From Membranipora membranacea (lineage: Eukaryota > Bryozoa > Gymnolaemata > Cheilostomatida > Membraniporidae): 64,000 bases of DNA. Where the stretch lies: contig OU612067.1 in assembly GCA_914767715.1 (NCBI GenBank), forward strand, positions 3,596,001 to 3,660,000. Reading direction: 5' to 3'. Position numbers and translations under genes: made by a program. Of this stretch, positions 23,099 through 34,700 are shown piece after piece. The notes under the pieces are model-generated. The model worked only from the letters and a program-made list of their open reading frames with translations, searched no databases and was not told the origin of the DNA. Position 1 is the stretch's first letter; each line of letters starts with the position of its first letter.

Positions 23099-26000
23099 AT
23101 GCTTGCTGGGTATTTGGTGAGTACATATATCTGCTGTCATGTTCACTAATGTAATTAAATAACTGAGATAGAAAATTAAAATATCATAATCAAGTTCAAA
23201 CCGATATGTATTCCTGATTTCGCTGCTGTCATTGGGGTTTCTTTTTTTAGTTCTGGGATGTGACTTGCTGTTATAGATTTAATTTTGATTTTCTGCATTT
23301 GGACAACAAGAGTAATTTTATTGACCATCCTCATTTCTTGTGAAGTTACTTTTATCTATCATCCCCTGCTACTGCTAATTCAAAAATGTTTTTGACCAAA
23401 TTATGTTAGAAACCCTTTGCATCACTTTTCAGATATGTAAAGACTTCTCAACAATTCTTTTTGATACATTATTGAAATTTTTTATGTTTGAGTTGTCAAT
23501 GTTATGATATCGGCCTCATCATAAACCCCATATTTTAATATTTTAATAAACTGCCGCAGATAAATCAATCAATTAACTATGACTTAACAATGATCTCCTT
23601 TCTTTTCTCAGTTGGTGTTTGGACTACTGTGTTGTTCACAGATAACTGAGGCTCATGGGATTCATTATAGAAATAATTCTCAAGACTTCAGGTGAGTATC
23701 ACTTTGTATAAGTGTGTGATCCACTCCTTTTATTGTGTGTTATACGCTTCTTGTTTTAGTTTTAGGAGTTTTCTATTGGGTTTGATGAATTTCTTTCGGT
23801 CTTTCATTTTGGATGGTAAATCTGTTTGATCTCTTCGCCACTCATGAATCCTTCTAATTTAACAAGGGAGTGAGCACATCTGTGCATCTGATTTCTTCGT
23901 ATTAATAAGCCACCTTACTCAGGGCAGCCAACTAATTTTTTGTAAAAGATTATATTTTGCGGGGATATAAGTGGCTTGCTTGATATTGAGAACCGAAGGC
24001 CCATGGCCCGCAGGAAGGTTGCAAGAGGAGCGCCAGAGCACCTCCCATGGAATTATCTTTGCATTGAGACCCTAAAATTCTGGGGTTACCAAAGAACAAA
24101 AACTATGGTATAGTATAAAGATAGGGGTGGCATGAGTTCAAAAGACTAGATTACCATGCTTTTTGGAAATAACAGAGGCTTAGAAAGTAGAATTGGAAAA
24201 AGAGTAGATCTATTCTTAAAAGCGTAGAGTTGGCAGTCTTGATCTCACTATATACTATGCAGTATTGATTTGCGTGTAGAAACCTTATATTTAGCATACC
24301 ACACCAAGATTTTTGTCTTTCATTATAGTTACTCACCAGAGAATGTAAGGATCACTACATTCATTGAGACTGATAGTTATGTACAACACATGGAACCAGA
24401 TCTCTTCATCAAAGGAAATATTATCTACACCGATAATTGCGCTCTGAAAACTACAGATGGGATCACCTCAACAACTATAGTTGGCCATTCCACAACATGC
24501 TATAACCATTTAGGGGTAGGAAAATTAGCTCGCTTCAATGAAATTACCGGATTTCGTCAAGTATCCCCCTCAGAAGTTGTTGTGGCAGACTATCACCAAT
24601 ATTGCCTAAAACTTATAAATCGTATTACTTTACAAGTCACTCGATATGCAGGGTATTGTGGGTCCTATGGGTATGCCACAGGTACATCGGGTGCCAGGTT
24701 TAATCGACCCAGATCTGTTATAAGTGATGTAAAGAGACCTGGTATGCTGCTTGTAACTGATCGAAATAATGACGCTGTCCGTCATGTGAACACCCTGTCC
24801 AGTGGTGCCCCCCACACCGTTTCAAACTTTGTCCAATATACAAGCTATCTCGATTACCCTCGTGGGATAACTCAACATGCTGTTAGTGGGGATCTCTACA
24901 TAACAAACTTGCATAACGAGGTTTGGAAAATCACCTACTCCTCAAAATCAGTATCACTACTTGCGGGGACATCATCAGCGAGCTTCAGAGATTGTGACTT
25001 TAATACTGCTTATTTCTATTACCCATATGAGCTTATCTTTATTAGTGACAATAACCTCCTACTAGCTGATCAAAATAATAATAGGTTAAGGGTTCTAAAT
25101 TTGAAAACCTCCCACACCTCTTCGCTCTGTACTGGAAGTGCCAGCCATACCGATGGTGACCCCAAGACTTGTACTCTCCATCAACCCCGCTCCCTGATGG
25201 TTCTCAATGACACACTGTACGTCGGTGAATATCAGCGTATCAGAAAAGTGCAGGGTAAGCTATGATGTTATGAATCATGAATGAGTTCTCTTCCCTAACA
25301 ACATAATCTGTATGGTTCCTAGATGTACCACTAAAATAATCTAAATCTCTTGAGATTTCCTGACTAACCAATGGAATGATACAAATACAGTGAGCCCAAC
25401 ACCTACTATAGACTGTAATAACCCATTATTGTGACAGTCAATGTCAAAAAAAGTGAAAAGCAGCCAATAGACAGTTTTCTGAGCTCTGATTTAGGCCTCT
25501 ATTCGGAGTTGTCCTCTCTCCAGTTTGGTACTTTTAACCCACGCCACATAGGAAAAACGTGCTGAAAAGAGGGTTATCTTGAAATCCGCTTATAGTAGGA
25601 TAAAAAGGATTTTTGATTCAGAATCTGCACCATTGAAAACTGATAGGGACATAGTTTGGGAAATATTTTTGGTATTCGGTTAGTCAATTATATCAATTTC
25701 TGCCAGTTTTGCGGACCATTTGGCAGAATTTTTCTTGAATTTCGTCACTAAAATTAAGATTTATCAACATTAAAGCCTCCAATGATTTGGAAACCCTGTC
25801 TCACAGGGTTTTCAATGATGCGGATTCTGAATCAAAAATCAATTTTATCCTAACATAAGCGGTTTTCAAGAAAACCCTCTTTCAGCACGTTTTTCCTATG
25901 CGGCGTGGGTTAAAAGTACCACACTGGAGAGAGGACAACTCCGAATTGAGGCATAAATCAGAGCTCAGAAAACTGTCTATAGTCTACCCCATGTGCTTTT

Positions 26001-27862
26001 TGGATTATCAGGCCATCTTAATGAGATGAGGTGAGACTGAGACATAATAACAACCAACTTTACACAGTGTGTACGTGTTTGAATTTTCCCAGACAAGAGA
26101 ATAACAGCTTGCTCGGCCCCAGAATACACGGCCATAGCCTCAGAAGATGATGGGTTTGCCGAGCTTGAGGTTCCTCTACTAGAGGGAGCGGGCAGAATGA
26201 AGTTGATGCCAGGATTGTATCCGTTCAAAATAGATACAGATATAGTCAACTGCACCTTAAATATAAGAGTGCTGGGTGAGCTTCAGTACCTGTTGAATAT
26301 TTCCTTGATGTTTGATGCACTTGTCAAATTAAATTCAATGTTATATCGACAAATTGTTAAATTATGAAAAAAAATCACAAGTTACTTTTTTTTCTCTGAT
26401 TCAAATAAGTTGGTTTTCATCCCATCTCATTGGATGATGACAATATGGATAATTTTAAACAGAGACAAGGTCACCTCTGTTATATTTCTGATCATTATAA
26501 TTCATTGTCAGTGATGTTGCATTAACATTTATTGTAAGAAATCAATTTTAGACTTACCTCTGATTTCAGATCAACATGTGAGGCGTAGGTTATATTTTGA
26601 GTCAGAGTACAGTGTGAGTAGCTGTGAGACCGCCCCTGGTAACATGTCTAACTCCTCCCTCATCTACACCATGGCAGAATACAGCTACAGACAACTCTCA
26701 GACGTGTGTAAAACAGGTCAGATATTCAACAAATCTTAATATCAGATGGCAATGATAGTTTTATTACCTTGTACAGTTGAGTATAGTAAGGTAATGTGCT
26801 TACTTCCTCACCCTGTATCACAGGTTTATAACTCCCAAATATACATATGTGATCTGTATAGTCCTGTATCATATGTATGAAAGCTGCCTATATTATTGTA
26901 TAACCAACGGGTCAATCCAACTAAGCAATGACTGAATACACTGAAAAAACTGAACCTGAACGCTGTTATGATGACAATGAGAGTTTTGACTTTTTTTCTT
27001 ATTTTGTTCACGTCTACTTTTAAGTCCAGTATTTACATAGAATTTCGAAACATACTTTCTTGTCTGTGATATGTAATAAATCAATCAATCAATACTTGTT
27101 ATCCTGACTTATGATTACAGATTGTGGGCGAGCAGATGATACAGACATTATGATCACATGTATGAATGGTACACTGACTCTGAGCTGGCCTACAGATATA
27201 ATATATAATGGCAGCGCACTGAATATACCAGAAGACCTGACTGAGACACTCGATCAGAGAATTCAGGATAAGGGAGCAGCCTTCTACCTGGTCATTCTCA
27301 CCCACACCCCACCGTAAGTTTGAGTCACAATACTATAGTATAATGATTATATAATGTGGGCTGATCCCATATTCAGTATAAATAAAGTATTAAATTCATT
27401 TACTAGTTATATAACTTGATACAGCAGGTTAACAAATGCTATGTGTGAACGAATGAATATTTTCATCACAATTCTATCCAATTTTCAAGTCATGAGCAGT
27501 TATCCCCCTTACATCAATCAGCAGATAACTCCTACACATATACCCTTGATGAATAAATGTTAGCTACAGTTTAGATAAGCTAGATTGGGGTGACTTAAAA
27601 ATAGTAAGCACTAATTTTTTTGAAGAGTTCTGGGATCTATACAGAGAGTAAATGTAGAGATTTTTTGCGATTAAAAGTCTAGCTTTTATTTGAGGGAATA
27701 CTTTACTCATCTTGGATAGTTGATTATTGTCTTTGTCTTTTACACAGAGTTGTGTTCCCTGACATCACACCTAACAGAGGCTATACCAAACCAGTACTGT
27801 ATAGTTACTGTAACACTGATGATAGGACCTACAATCCATTTAAAGATTCCTGCGAGAAGTAG
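23099..27862 (+). CDS. Secreted NHL-repeat protein, seven coding exons
   Basis: Exons 23099-23116, 23612-23691, 24329-25254, 26093-26275, 26570-26716, 27121-27313 and 27748-27862 join in phase to 553 residues ending in TAG. Exons 1-2 encode a signal peptide (start MLAGYLLVFGLLCC, likely cleavage near residue 20). Residues 33-341, from the large third exon, form an NHL beta-propeller with repeats such as FNRPRSVI...LLVTDRNNDAVRHV and YPYELIF...LLLADQNNNRLRVL. Residues 342-402 look like a HYR-type beta-sandwich (GLYPFKIDTDIVNCTLNIRV). The remainder is Cys-containing with N-glycosylation sequons and no hydrophobic anchor, so secretion is likely. NHL propellers bind proteins or glycans; the partner here is unknown. 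A MITE-like inverted repeat sits in intron 3. The gene looks intact. The first exons are short and the least certain. Confidence 0.82.
25463..25985. mobile_element. Inverted-repeat element in NHL intron 3
   Basis: About 175 bp at 25463-25640 (GACAGTTTTCTGAGCTCTGA at the edge) is repeated inverted at about 25805-25983. Both ends are followed by TA, which fits a TA target duplication of a Tc1/mariner-like MITE. No coding capacity was seen. Confidence 0.7.
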
Positions 27863-29118
27863 AAGGTATAGATGTCATAAAAACCGAGACTCAATACGCC
27901 AGGTATCCTATACTTTGACTGATATATTTTGATTATCTTCTACCTGCTGTCAGACTGTAAGGCTAATGACTCCATGATTTTGTTGATAATCAGAGAGAGA
28001 CAATCGGAAACAACAAGATATTAAGCTGAGGAAAGTGCTAATTTTATCATATTTTTATTCCAAAAGACTTATAGTAAAATCTTACATCATCTATGAACCA
28101 TGATCAGTTTTAAACCATTAATAAGTCGTTCGTGATGGTGAGTTGTTCTAGCCAGCTTGCTTTATCAATAGAATACATAATCCTTTTGACATTTCTAACT
28201 TCATTTTTGACGAAGAAAATAATTTTTCTGAAACCAAGCTAATTTTTCAATATTTTATTATCAATTACCTGTTGATTTCTTATCCTTTATAGAAGTTAGC
28301 CATTGGTGTATATGTCAGTTACTCATGTAAGCCTACGATGCTCTTTTTTGCGACTGATAAACTGATAACATTAGTTCTATCATAACCTAGAATCAACGCT
28401 ACATTTTAAAAGTTTTGTATACTATTTTATTTCAATATTCTTGATGGTTTTGATATTTCCTTTAATAAAACGCAGCCATTGACTAATATTCAATTACTTT
28501 CTATAAGAATCAAAGTTCCTCATAAATATAATTACACTTTTATTTGTTTCATCGGTATTTTATTTCAGTACAATACAGTCTCAATGTAGCTTCCACTCTT
28601 GCTCTCTTGTACTGAAAAGTTACGTTGTTTGAGCATCTGATCGTCATCACTTATAACCTTACTAATGTTTAATTACTACACAACTGGTTGCTTTTTTTAT
28701 AATAAAAATGTATTCTTTATAGCTATGTCTTGTTTAGTTGATCCTGAGATTTAACCTCTCATAGTATTTAAGTGTTTCAAAGATCAATTCATGTTATAGT
28801 AAGGTAGTTACCTTCCCTAATGTGAGGCACTCTCTACACCATTAATGCCAAGAAGAGCATCGAAATTTCTTACCATGTAAATCTGACATAACTTTATCAT
28901 AGGTAATTGACTGACTGAACATGCATTGGTCTTTGGGTAGTCTTTAACAAAGCAGATTTACTCAGTTATCAGAACAATCTCTGCAAAGTAACCAATGTCT
29001 GAGCTAGTAGCTGAAATGAAGATAAGAAAAATGAGCCAGAGATACAAAATCAATAATCTCTGATACAACATAAACCATATCCAGACAAGTATCCTCTGAA
29101 CACAAGCAACTCCTATAC
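27863..29118. other. 3' flank of NHL gene, no further gene seen
   Basis: AT-rich. AATAAA occurs at 28464 and 28701 and could serve as polyadenylation signals for the NHL gene, but neither is close to the stop codon. Small open frames here have no motif. Confidence 0.4.
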
Positions 29119-29126
29119 ATGTATAA

Positions 29127-29539
29127 CAGTGGCGTATATTAGCAATCACAGCCCACGAGCACCCGTGAATGGCTGAATAGCTGAATAGCTCAGCGTGTAG
29201 AGCGGCTGCCCAATACTCACTGTTAATCAGATAGTTGTGGGTTCGAATCCCATCAAGGTCAGTTTTTTTTCAAATGGGTGTTTTATAACTGGAGCATTTT
29301 TACCGTAATCTTCTACTGCTATTGAGTTGTTTTCTGAAAGTACCCAACAGCTCAGTGAGCTATTGAAATACCTCTCTGCTTGCACTATTTTGCTACCGAT
29401 ATGCAAAAATTTCCGTGGTGGGAGGGCGCTTAAGCGCCCCTCCCCGCCACGCCTACGGCATGTGGATCGGGGCTGTGCCCAATCATTAAGCTCATCTCTA
29501 AAAAGTCAGTGAGTGAATTTTTTAGAATATACGCCCCTG
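29127..29539. mobile_element. hAT-like non-autonomous element (413 bp)
   Basis: Ends CAGTGGCGTATATT and AATATACGCCCCTG are inverted copies with one mismatch and have the CAGKGGCG look of hAT termini. An exact 8-bp target duplication, ATGTATAA, flanks it (29119-29126, 29540-29547). Inside are a tRNA-like segment and the hairpin gggagggcgcttaagcgccc. No transposase is present. Confidence 0.85.
29176..29262 (+). repeat. tRNA-like (Pol III) segment inside the hAT element
   Basis: Box A (TAGCTCAGCGTGTAGAGCGG) and box B (GGGTTCGAATCCC) are well formed, and a T8 run follows at once, as a Pol III terminator would. The ends do not form an acceptor stem, so I do not call a functional tRNA. It is more likely a SINE head carried by the element. 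Confidence 0.6.
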
Positions 29540-29547
29540 ATGTATAA

Positions 29548-30244
29548 ATGTGATGAACTGTTTTAAGTCTGCATGATCCTATTGGCCCTACCCTTGTTTG
29601 TGCATACTCTTTCTCCTTCCCTTTTCAAACAACCTCTAAGATAGCAATCAGGTTAACGTCCATCGAGCACGAAACCTCCCTCCCAACCTCCCTGTCACAA
29701 GTAGGATAATATCAGCTTGTCATTTCAAATATAGGGGTTTTCTGATTATTATCAAGGCAACAACAACTCCAGGAATCATTTAAAAAGATAATCGATTCTT
29801 TATAAAGACAAGTACTGCTCTTCTCGTGACCACACAAAATTGCCCCATGACAAGACTAGGATCAGTCGAGGGCTGGATCAATACCCTGAGAGCTTTTCCG
29901 GCAGCGTGTCAGGATAATCTAGTTAAAAGAGTCAAGACAAAAATATTTTAAATAATCTAAGATTTGGTATCAAGAAATAGGCCTTGAAAGTTATGAATAC
30001 ACAAATATCATTAACACTAACAATTATGGTCCTATATCCCCTAATATGAAACTTCACACCATCTATGTGTTGATTGCTGACCGCTTTGTCTGACAGTCAG
30101 GCACTCAATCAAAAACACGGGCTCATGAATTTTATCACGCCTTCTACTCAGGCAGCTTCTAAGCTTATATCACTTTCCTGCTGTCTGTATGTGAGGGCAA
30201 TGCAAACTATATTAGAATTTGTATCACAAAATTGAGTCTTTAAC
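29548..30244. other. No gene recognised
   Basis: Sequence between a hAT-like element and repeat family R. Nothing could be supported. Confidence 0.5.
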
Positions 30245-30480
30245 TTGTAATGCAGCTTACAATTCCATTGCTAATGCTGATAACTAGTTCTCTAGCTTGC
30301 TGCGTACTGTTTAGAAAACGATAAATAATAGCGAGAGAAGCGAAGCAGGCCAACAATCTGACAAAGATAAATACATGTACTGAGTGAGACCCTTATCTGT
30401 ATCCTTTCTTCTCTATAAAACTTGTTCTGTGATGACTTTTTGCAAAGTTTGGCTCACACAGTGAAAACTAGTGAGTAGCA
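30245..30480. repeat. Dispersed repeat family R, copy 2
   Basis: Matches the copy at 14515-14915 in landmark order, ending at gtgaaaact-gtgagtagc. It abuts the truncated NHL exon copy exactly where homology to the NHL intron begins. Confidence 0.65.
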
Positions 30481-30656
30481 TTTTATCCTTATATTTAGCA
30501 TACCGCGCCAAGATTTACGCTTTCCATTTTAGTTCCTCACCACAGAATGTAAGGATCACTACATTCATTGAGACTGATAATTTTGTGTTGCACATGAAAC
30601 CAGATTTCTTCGTCAGAGGAAACATTTTGTACACCGATTACTGTAACCTATGGTGA
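30481..30656 (+). pseudogene. Truncated copy of NHL exon 3
   Basis: From ttatatttagcatacc, 40 bases before the exon, to codon 44 or so of the exon, this matches 24284-24440 of the NHL gene: NVRITTFIETDNFVLHMKP here against NVRITTFIETDSYVQHMEP there. The acceptor (ccattttag) is kept. The frame then hits TGA after YCNLW, and homology ends. Because intron sequence is included, it arose at DNA level and is not a retrocopy. Confidence 0.85.
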
Positions 30657-30659
30657 TTA

Positions 30660-31786
30660 CAAATGAAAATGCATCAATTTTAGCCATATTTTGGAAAACA
30701 GATATTGATGTACTCACCAGCTGGCAGTAATCTGGGTTATGATGCATCCCCCTAGACAAAATAGGAAGAGGTACACCATCCCCTTGCATGACTTTGAGGT
30801 TTTGATGGTTTAATCAAAACCCATCAAGCTTCAGCAACATTTATTTATTCTTTATGCCAAAGGTAAACTAAAATAATTACAACTGCTCCCAAATTATACG
30901 AAGTTAAAAAAAACAAATAGGTAATATATTCTTTATTTGACATATGAGTCCAGAAAATTTGTCTTTGACACATTTTACCCAATTTGAACATAATGATAAT
31001 ATGTTATCTTGCAAAAGAAAATCTTCAGTTCATTAGCAATTAACGCATTGCTAGAAACTAAATCATTGCTAACTTTCTGGGAAAGATCCAATGAAATATT
31101 ATCTATGCACTGAAATGACCTTGTAAGAATTTGATATAATGAAATATCATTACAAAAAATAAAATGGTTCACCACATAACCAGTGCGTTATTCTGAGGAC
31201 AGGATGGATTCCGCTGATTGATAAAAAAAATAACATAAAATAATTGTATCGTAAAAATAATCTAAAAACAAACTGTAAATTGAAACATGACACTAGAAGA
31301 GAGCTAATACTGAGAGTTTGCAGCTCAATATATTGAACAAAAATATCGATTGGCATACAGGATGAATATTCAGAAGAACATACAATCAGAATTGTGAGAT
31401 TCACTTTCAGCACTTGCGTTTGTGTGCGTACATAAAAATAAGGGTATATCTTCAGATATGGTTCCAACTCACCATACTAATAAATGAATTCAGAAGTAAT
31501 ATGATTCGAAATGAATAATATTGAAAGGTAATAAATAATAGTATTAAATGGTAAATAAATAGTAAATTTTTTTTGTTGTAAAAAAACGAGAAATATATAT
31601 ATTTATATTATATTGATTCAATATATGTATAATATATTAATAATATATATATGCAATTGATCTCGAGACAAATCAATCACACCATGTCCAAACCAGGAGC
31701 AGCAATAATGCTGTCTCACATCCAACAGATATATCATTAGTATTGTGAGAACATGTCCATGTCCTCTTTGACAAAAGAGATGACGT
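30660..31786. other. No gene recognised
   Basis: Very AT-rich DNA downstream of the transporter gene, with a run of TA-rich sequence at about 31590-31650. Open frames lack motifs. Confidence 0.5.
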
Positions 31787-34700
31787 TCAGAAATCCTTTT
31801 CATTATCGTTTAAGGCTGAATTCTGTTGAGTAGTTGTGTTCTCATGACTGGAGTATTTCAGCACCAGATGAGGTACTACAAGAAAGGCAGCGGCGACACT
31901 TTGAGCTGTACAACACCAGAATCCAGAGGCCATTGTGCCAGTTGCTTTTCCCAGAATTTCTACAAGAAAATATGATGATGTCAGTTTAGTTGTCAGTTTG
32001 TATTAGGCAAAGGCTTAATTTTACCTGTTGAAGAAAATTGATTATTAATAATCAGTTATACACTCACCATCACCTACATCTCCAGAGAACAGGTGATTGA
32101 CACCTATAGTTCTCAAAGACCCCTAATAAACAATTTTCATTATTACTGATAAAACATGTCCTTGATGTAAGAAGGATGAGTATGTTCAATCTATGTGTTG
32201 TGACTATGGGAATTGTCTGAGATATGGGTGATTTGTGATTGATGTTGGTTGAAGTTGAGTTTTTGTGATTTGTGGGTAGGAAGAAGCCAGGGTAAATCCC
32301 TCGAGACGAGGGCGGGAATCGAACCCAGGACTGCTAGCTTGATAACCAAGGATATGATTATTTGGCTATCAAAGTTCTCTTCATGCACAAATGTCACATG
32401 GTAATGTTTCCTCGATATTAAAGATAAGAGTGCCTTATTTGCCTACTGGAATGAATTCACAAACTTATTCCTTCATATTGATGCCATCCCTGCTCCCAAA
32501 ACCATGGTTCTTCACCCCATGAAGTCTTCAGTAAAGTAATGACTTTTCACAGTCGTTTCTAGAGCAAGTGACAAAATAACACTCTGAACGGTAAAAACAT
32601 CCTCAAACCTACCAGTAAATATAGGAGCAATCAGGCCACTGACTCCAGTTACAGTAAAGAACATTCCAAATACAAGCTCCACTCTATATTCCCCATGTAG
32701 TTCGAGGATTACGGGGGTTTGAAGTACTCCTATAAGTCCAGTCCCAACACTGACCAATGCACAAGCTATTGCAAATCTACAAGAGAAAAGAACTTTTTTT
32801 CCAAATTTCATTTAAGGTCTAGCGGCTGTCTGTTCTCTCAGTTGACTCGTGATGTCTGCAATTCAGCGCCAAGACATGACAAATTCTGAATCAAAAAACT
32901 TAAATGAAAAGTACAAAAATTTTTTGTCAAAATCACTGAGAGCATCTTGAAACATGGGACACTGTTTGCCTTAATGACTGAGCTAAGTTGTTCATTTATT
33001 TGAGGCAGACCCAAGTAGTCAGTGGACTACAGTGGCATGCGAATCCTGGTATGTCAACAGATGTGCACATGGGGCTGTAACTAACCAAGCCACCTCCTAC
33101 TCATTAAGTCTCGTCTACTCATTCATAATATGGAAGAAAATGCTTCTGTCAAATTTGAGTGCGTAAACTAGCAGAACAGAACTATGATCTCCCAAAGATT
33201 AAAATGCTTAAAATTGTTAGAGCTAAACAACCATTCCCCATCATTTCCACAGACATGACATGAGCAAGGTTCGATTATCCTGTGAAGCTTGGTTCACTTA
33301 CCCCATAAAGCCTGGTTCGATTACCCTGTAAAGCTTGGTTCACTTACCCCGGTAAAGCCTGGTTCACTTACCCTGTAAAGCTTGGTTGAATCGTCAAAGC
33401 CAGATAACCGCCTGCCATGATCAAAATTGCAGTCAAACTGGCAGCTGTTTTATCATAGTTCACAAATTTACCTACAAACGATCATTCAACATATTTATTA
33501 TATTGATGATCATCTTTTCTTCCATTCACGAAGAGGGCAGTCATTGGTCCAACCTTTTTTGCTCTCAAAACAGAATTACACCTTGATGCAGTCAAACTGA
33601 GGTTTTTTGTCATATTTTTAACATTTTTTGACAATTCACCGAGCTAAATGAGGGCACTCATAATTTGTTATCCATGTGGGTACAAACATTTTTCTTCAAA
33701 GTGTGGTGAATAACTTGAGTCAGAGAGCAAAATCTTTCTGATTGAGAACAACATATTACCTGTTATAGCAGCTAAGATCCTGACTGCCATACTAGCAATG
33801 GCTCCGATCATATAGAGTTGAGCAGTCCCTTGAGGTGTAACTCCGTAAGTTTCTACATAGTAAGGTACAGATACAAAGAACAAACCCAAATTATACCCAA
33901 TTATGTAAGCAAGACCAAATATAACGCCCATTCTCCAATGTACCATTGGTTTCCATTCTTCCCACAACAAAGCTAATTTGCTGGGACTTATATTTGGCTC
34001 GGTTGAAGTATTTATTTCATGGAGTTCTTTAGGGCAGGCTATCTGTACTTTGGAGCCAATTTCCTGCTGATAGTCTCCTTCAGATATGCAACCCTCGACA
34101 GCGAGCTCAGAATCAGAATATCTTTTCTCCTGAGGGGGTCGGATCAACGCTGCCAATATGACACCCTATTTTAAATAGTACAATGATATCTAATATAGTG
34201 TATTACAAAACTCTTGCAGGGTTGATCACATTTAAAAGCCTGGCATTTGTGATGCAGCGAATCAAAACCAGTCTTATGGCTCTAATCCTTGATTAAAAAG
34301 GTTGATTAAAATCCGATGTCTTATCACTCACCACATCCCGAAGCATAGGTGGCAAAATTGTAGTGCCTTAATGGCGAGGCCACAATATCTGGGCCATTTT
34401 GCTCTCTGTTTGCAAGCAGGTCGGAGCACACCTGGGGGTCAACCTCAGTAGGTGATGGACTGCAGTGAGATTCGAACCCACTACCTTAAACATGTGCATG
34501 CTAGCGGACGGCACTGTAACCAACTGATCCACCTTCTACTCCTTATTGGTGGTAATTGAGCATTGAAGTTCAATGTGCTCAATCACCATTCAATCATGTG
34601 TTCTTTGTTTGTTTACAACTGACTTTGACCAATTGAAACCGGTAGATTCTGAATTTAACATTTTCATTGGTGGAAACTGAAGGATTGTGCCTCAAAATAC

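Noticed and set aside
26893-27084. Minus-strand frames opposite the NHL gene introns
   Set aside because: They are shadows in AT-rich intron sequence with no motif.
29176-29262. Functional tRNA gene
   Set aside because: Boxes A and B are good, but the ends do not pair as an acceptor stem and the segment lies inside a transposon.
33268-33383. CRISPR-like direct repeats
   Set aside because: The units are contiguous with no unique spacers, and the genome is eukaryotic.
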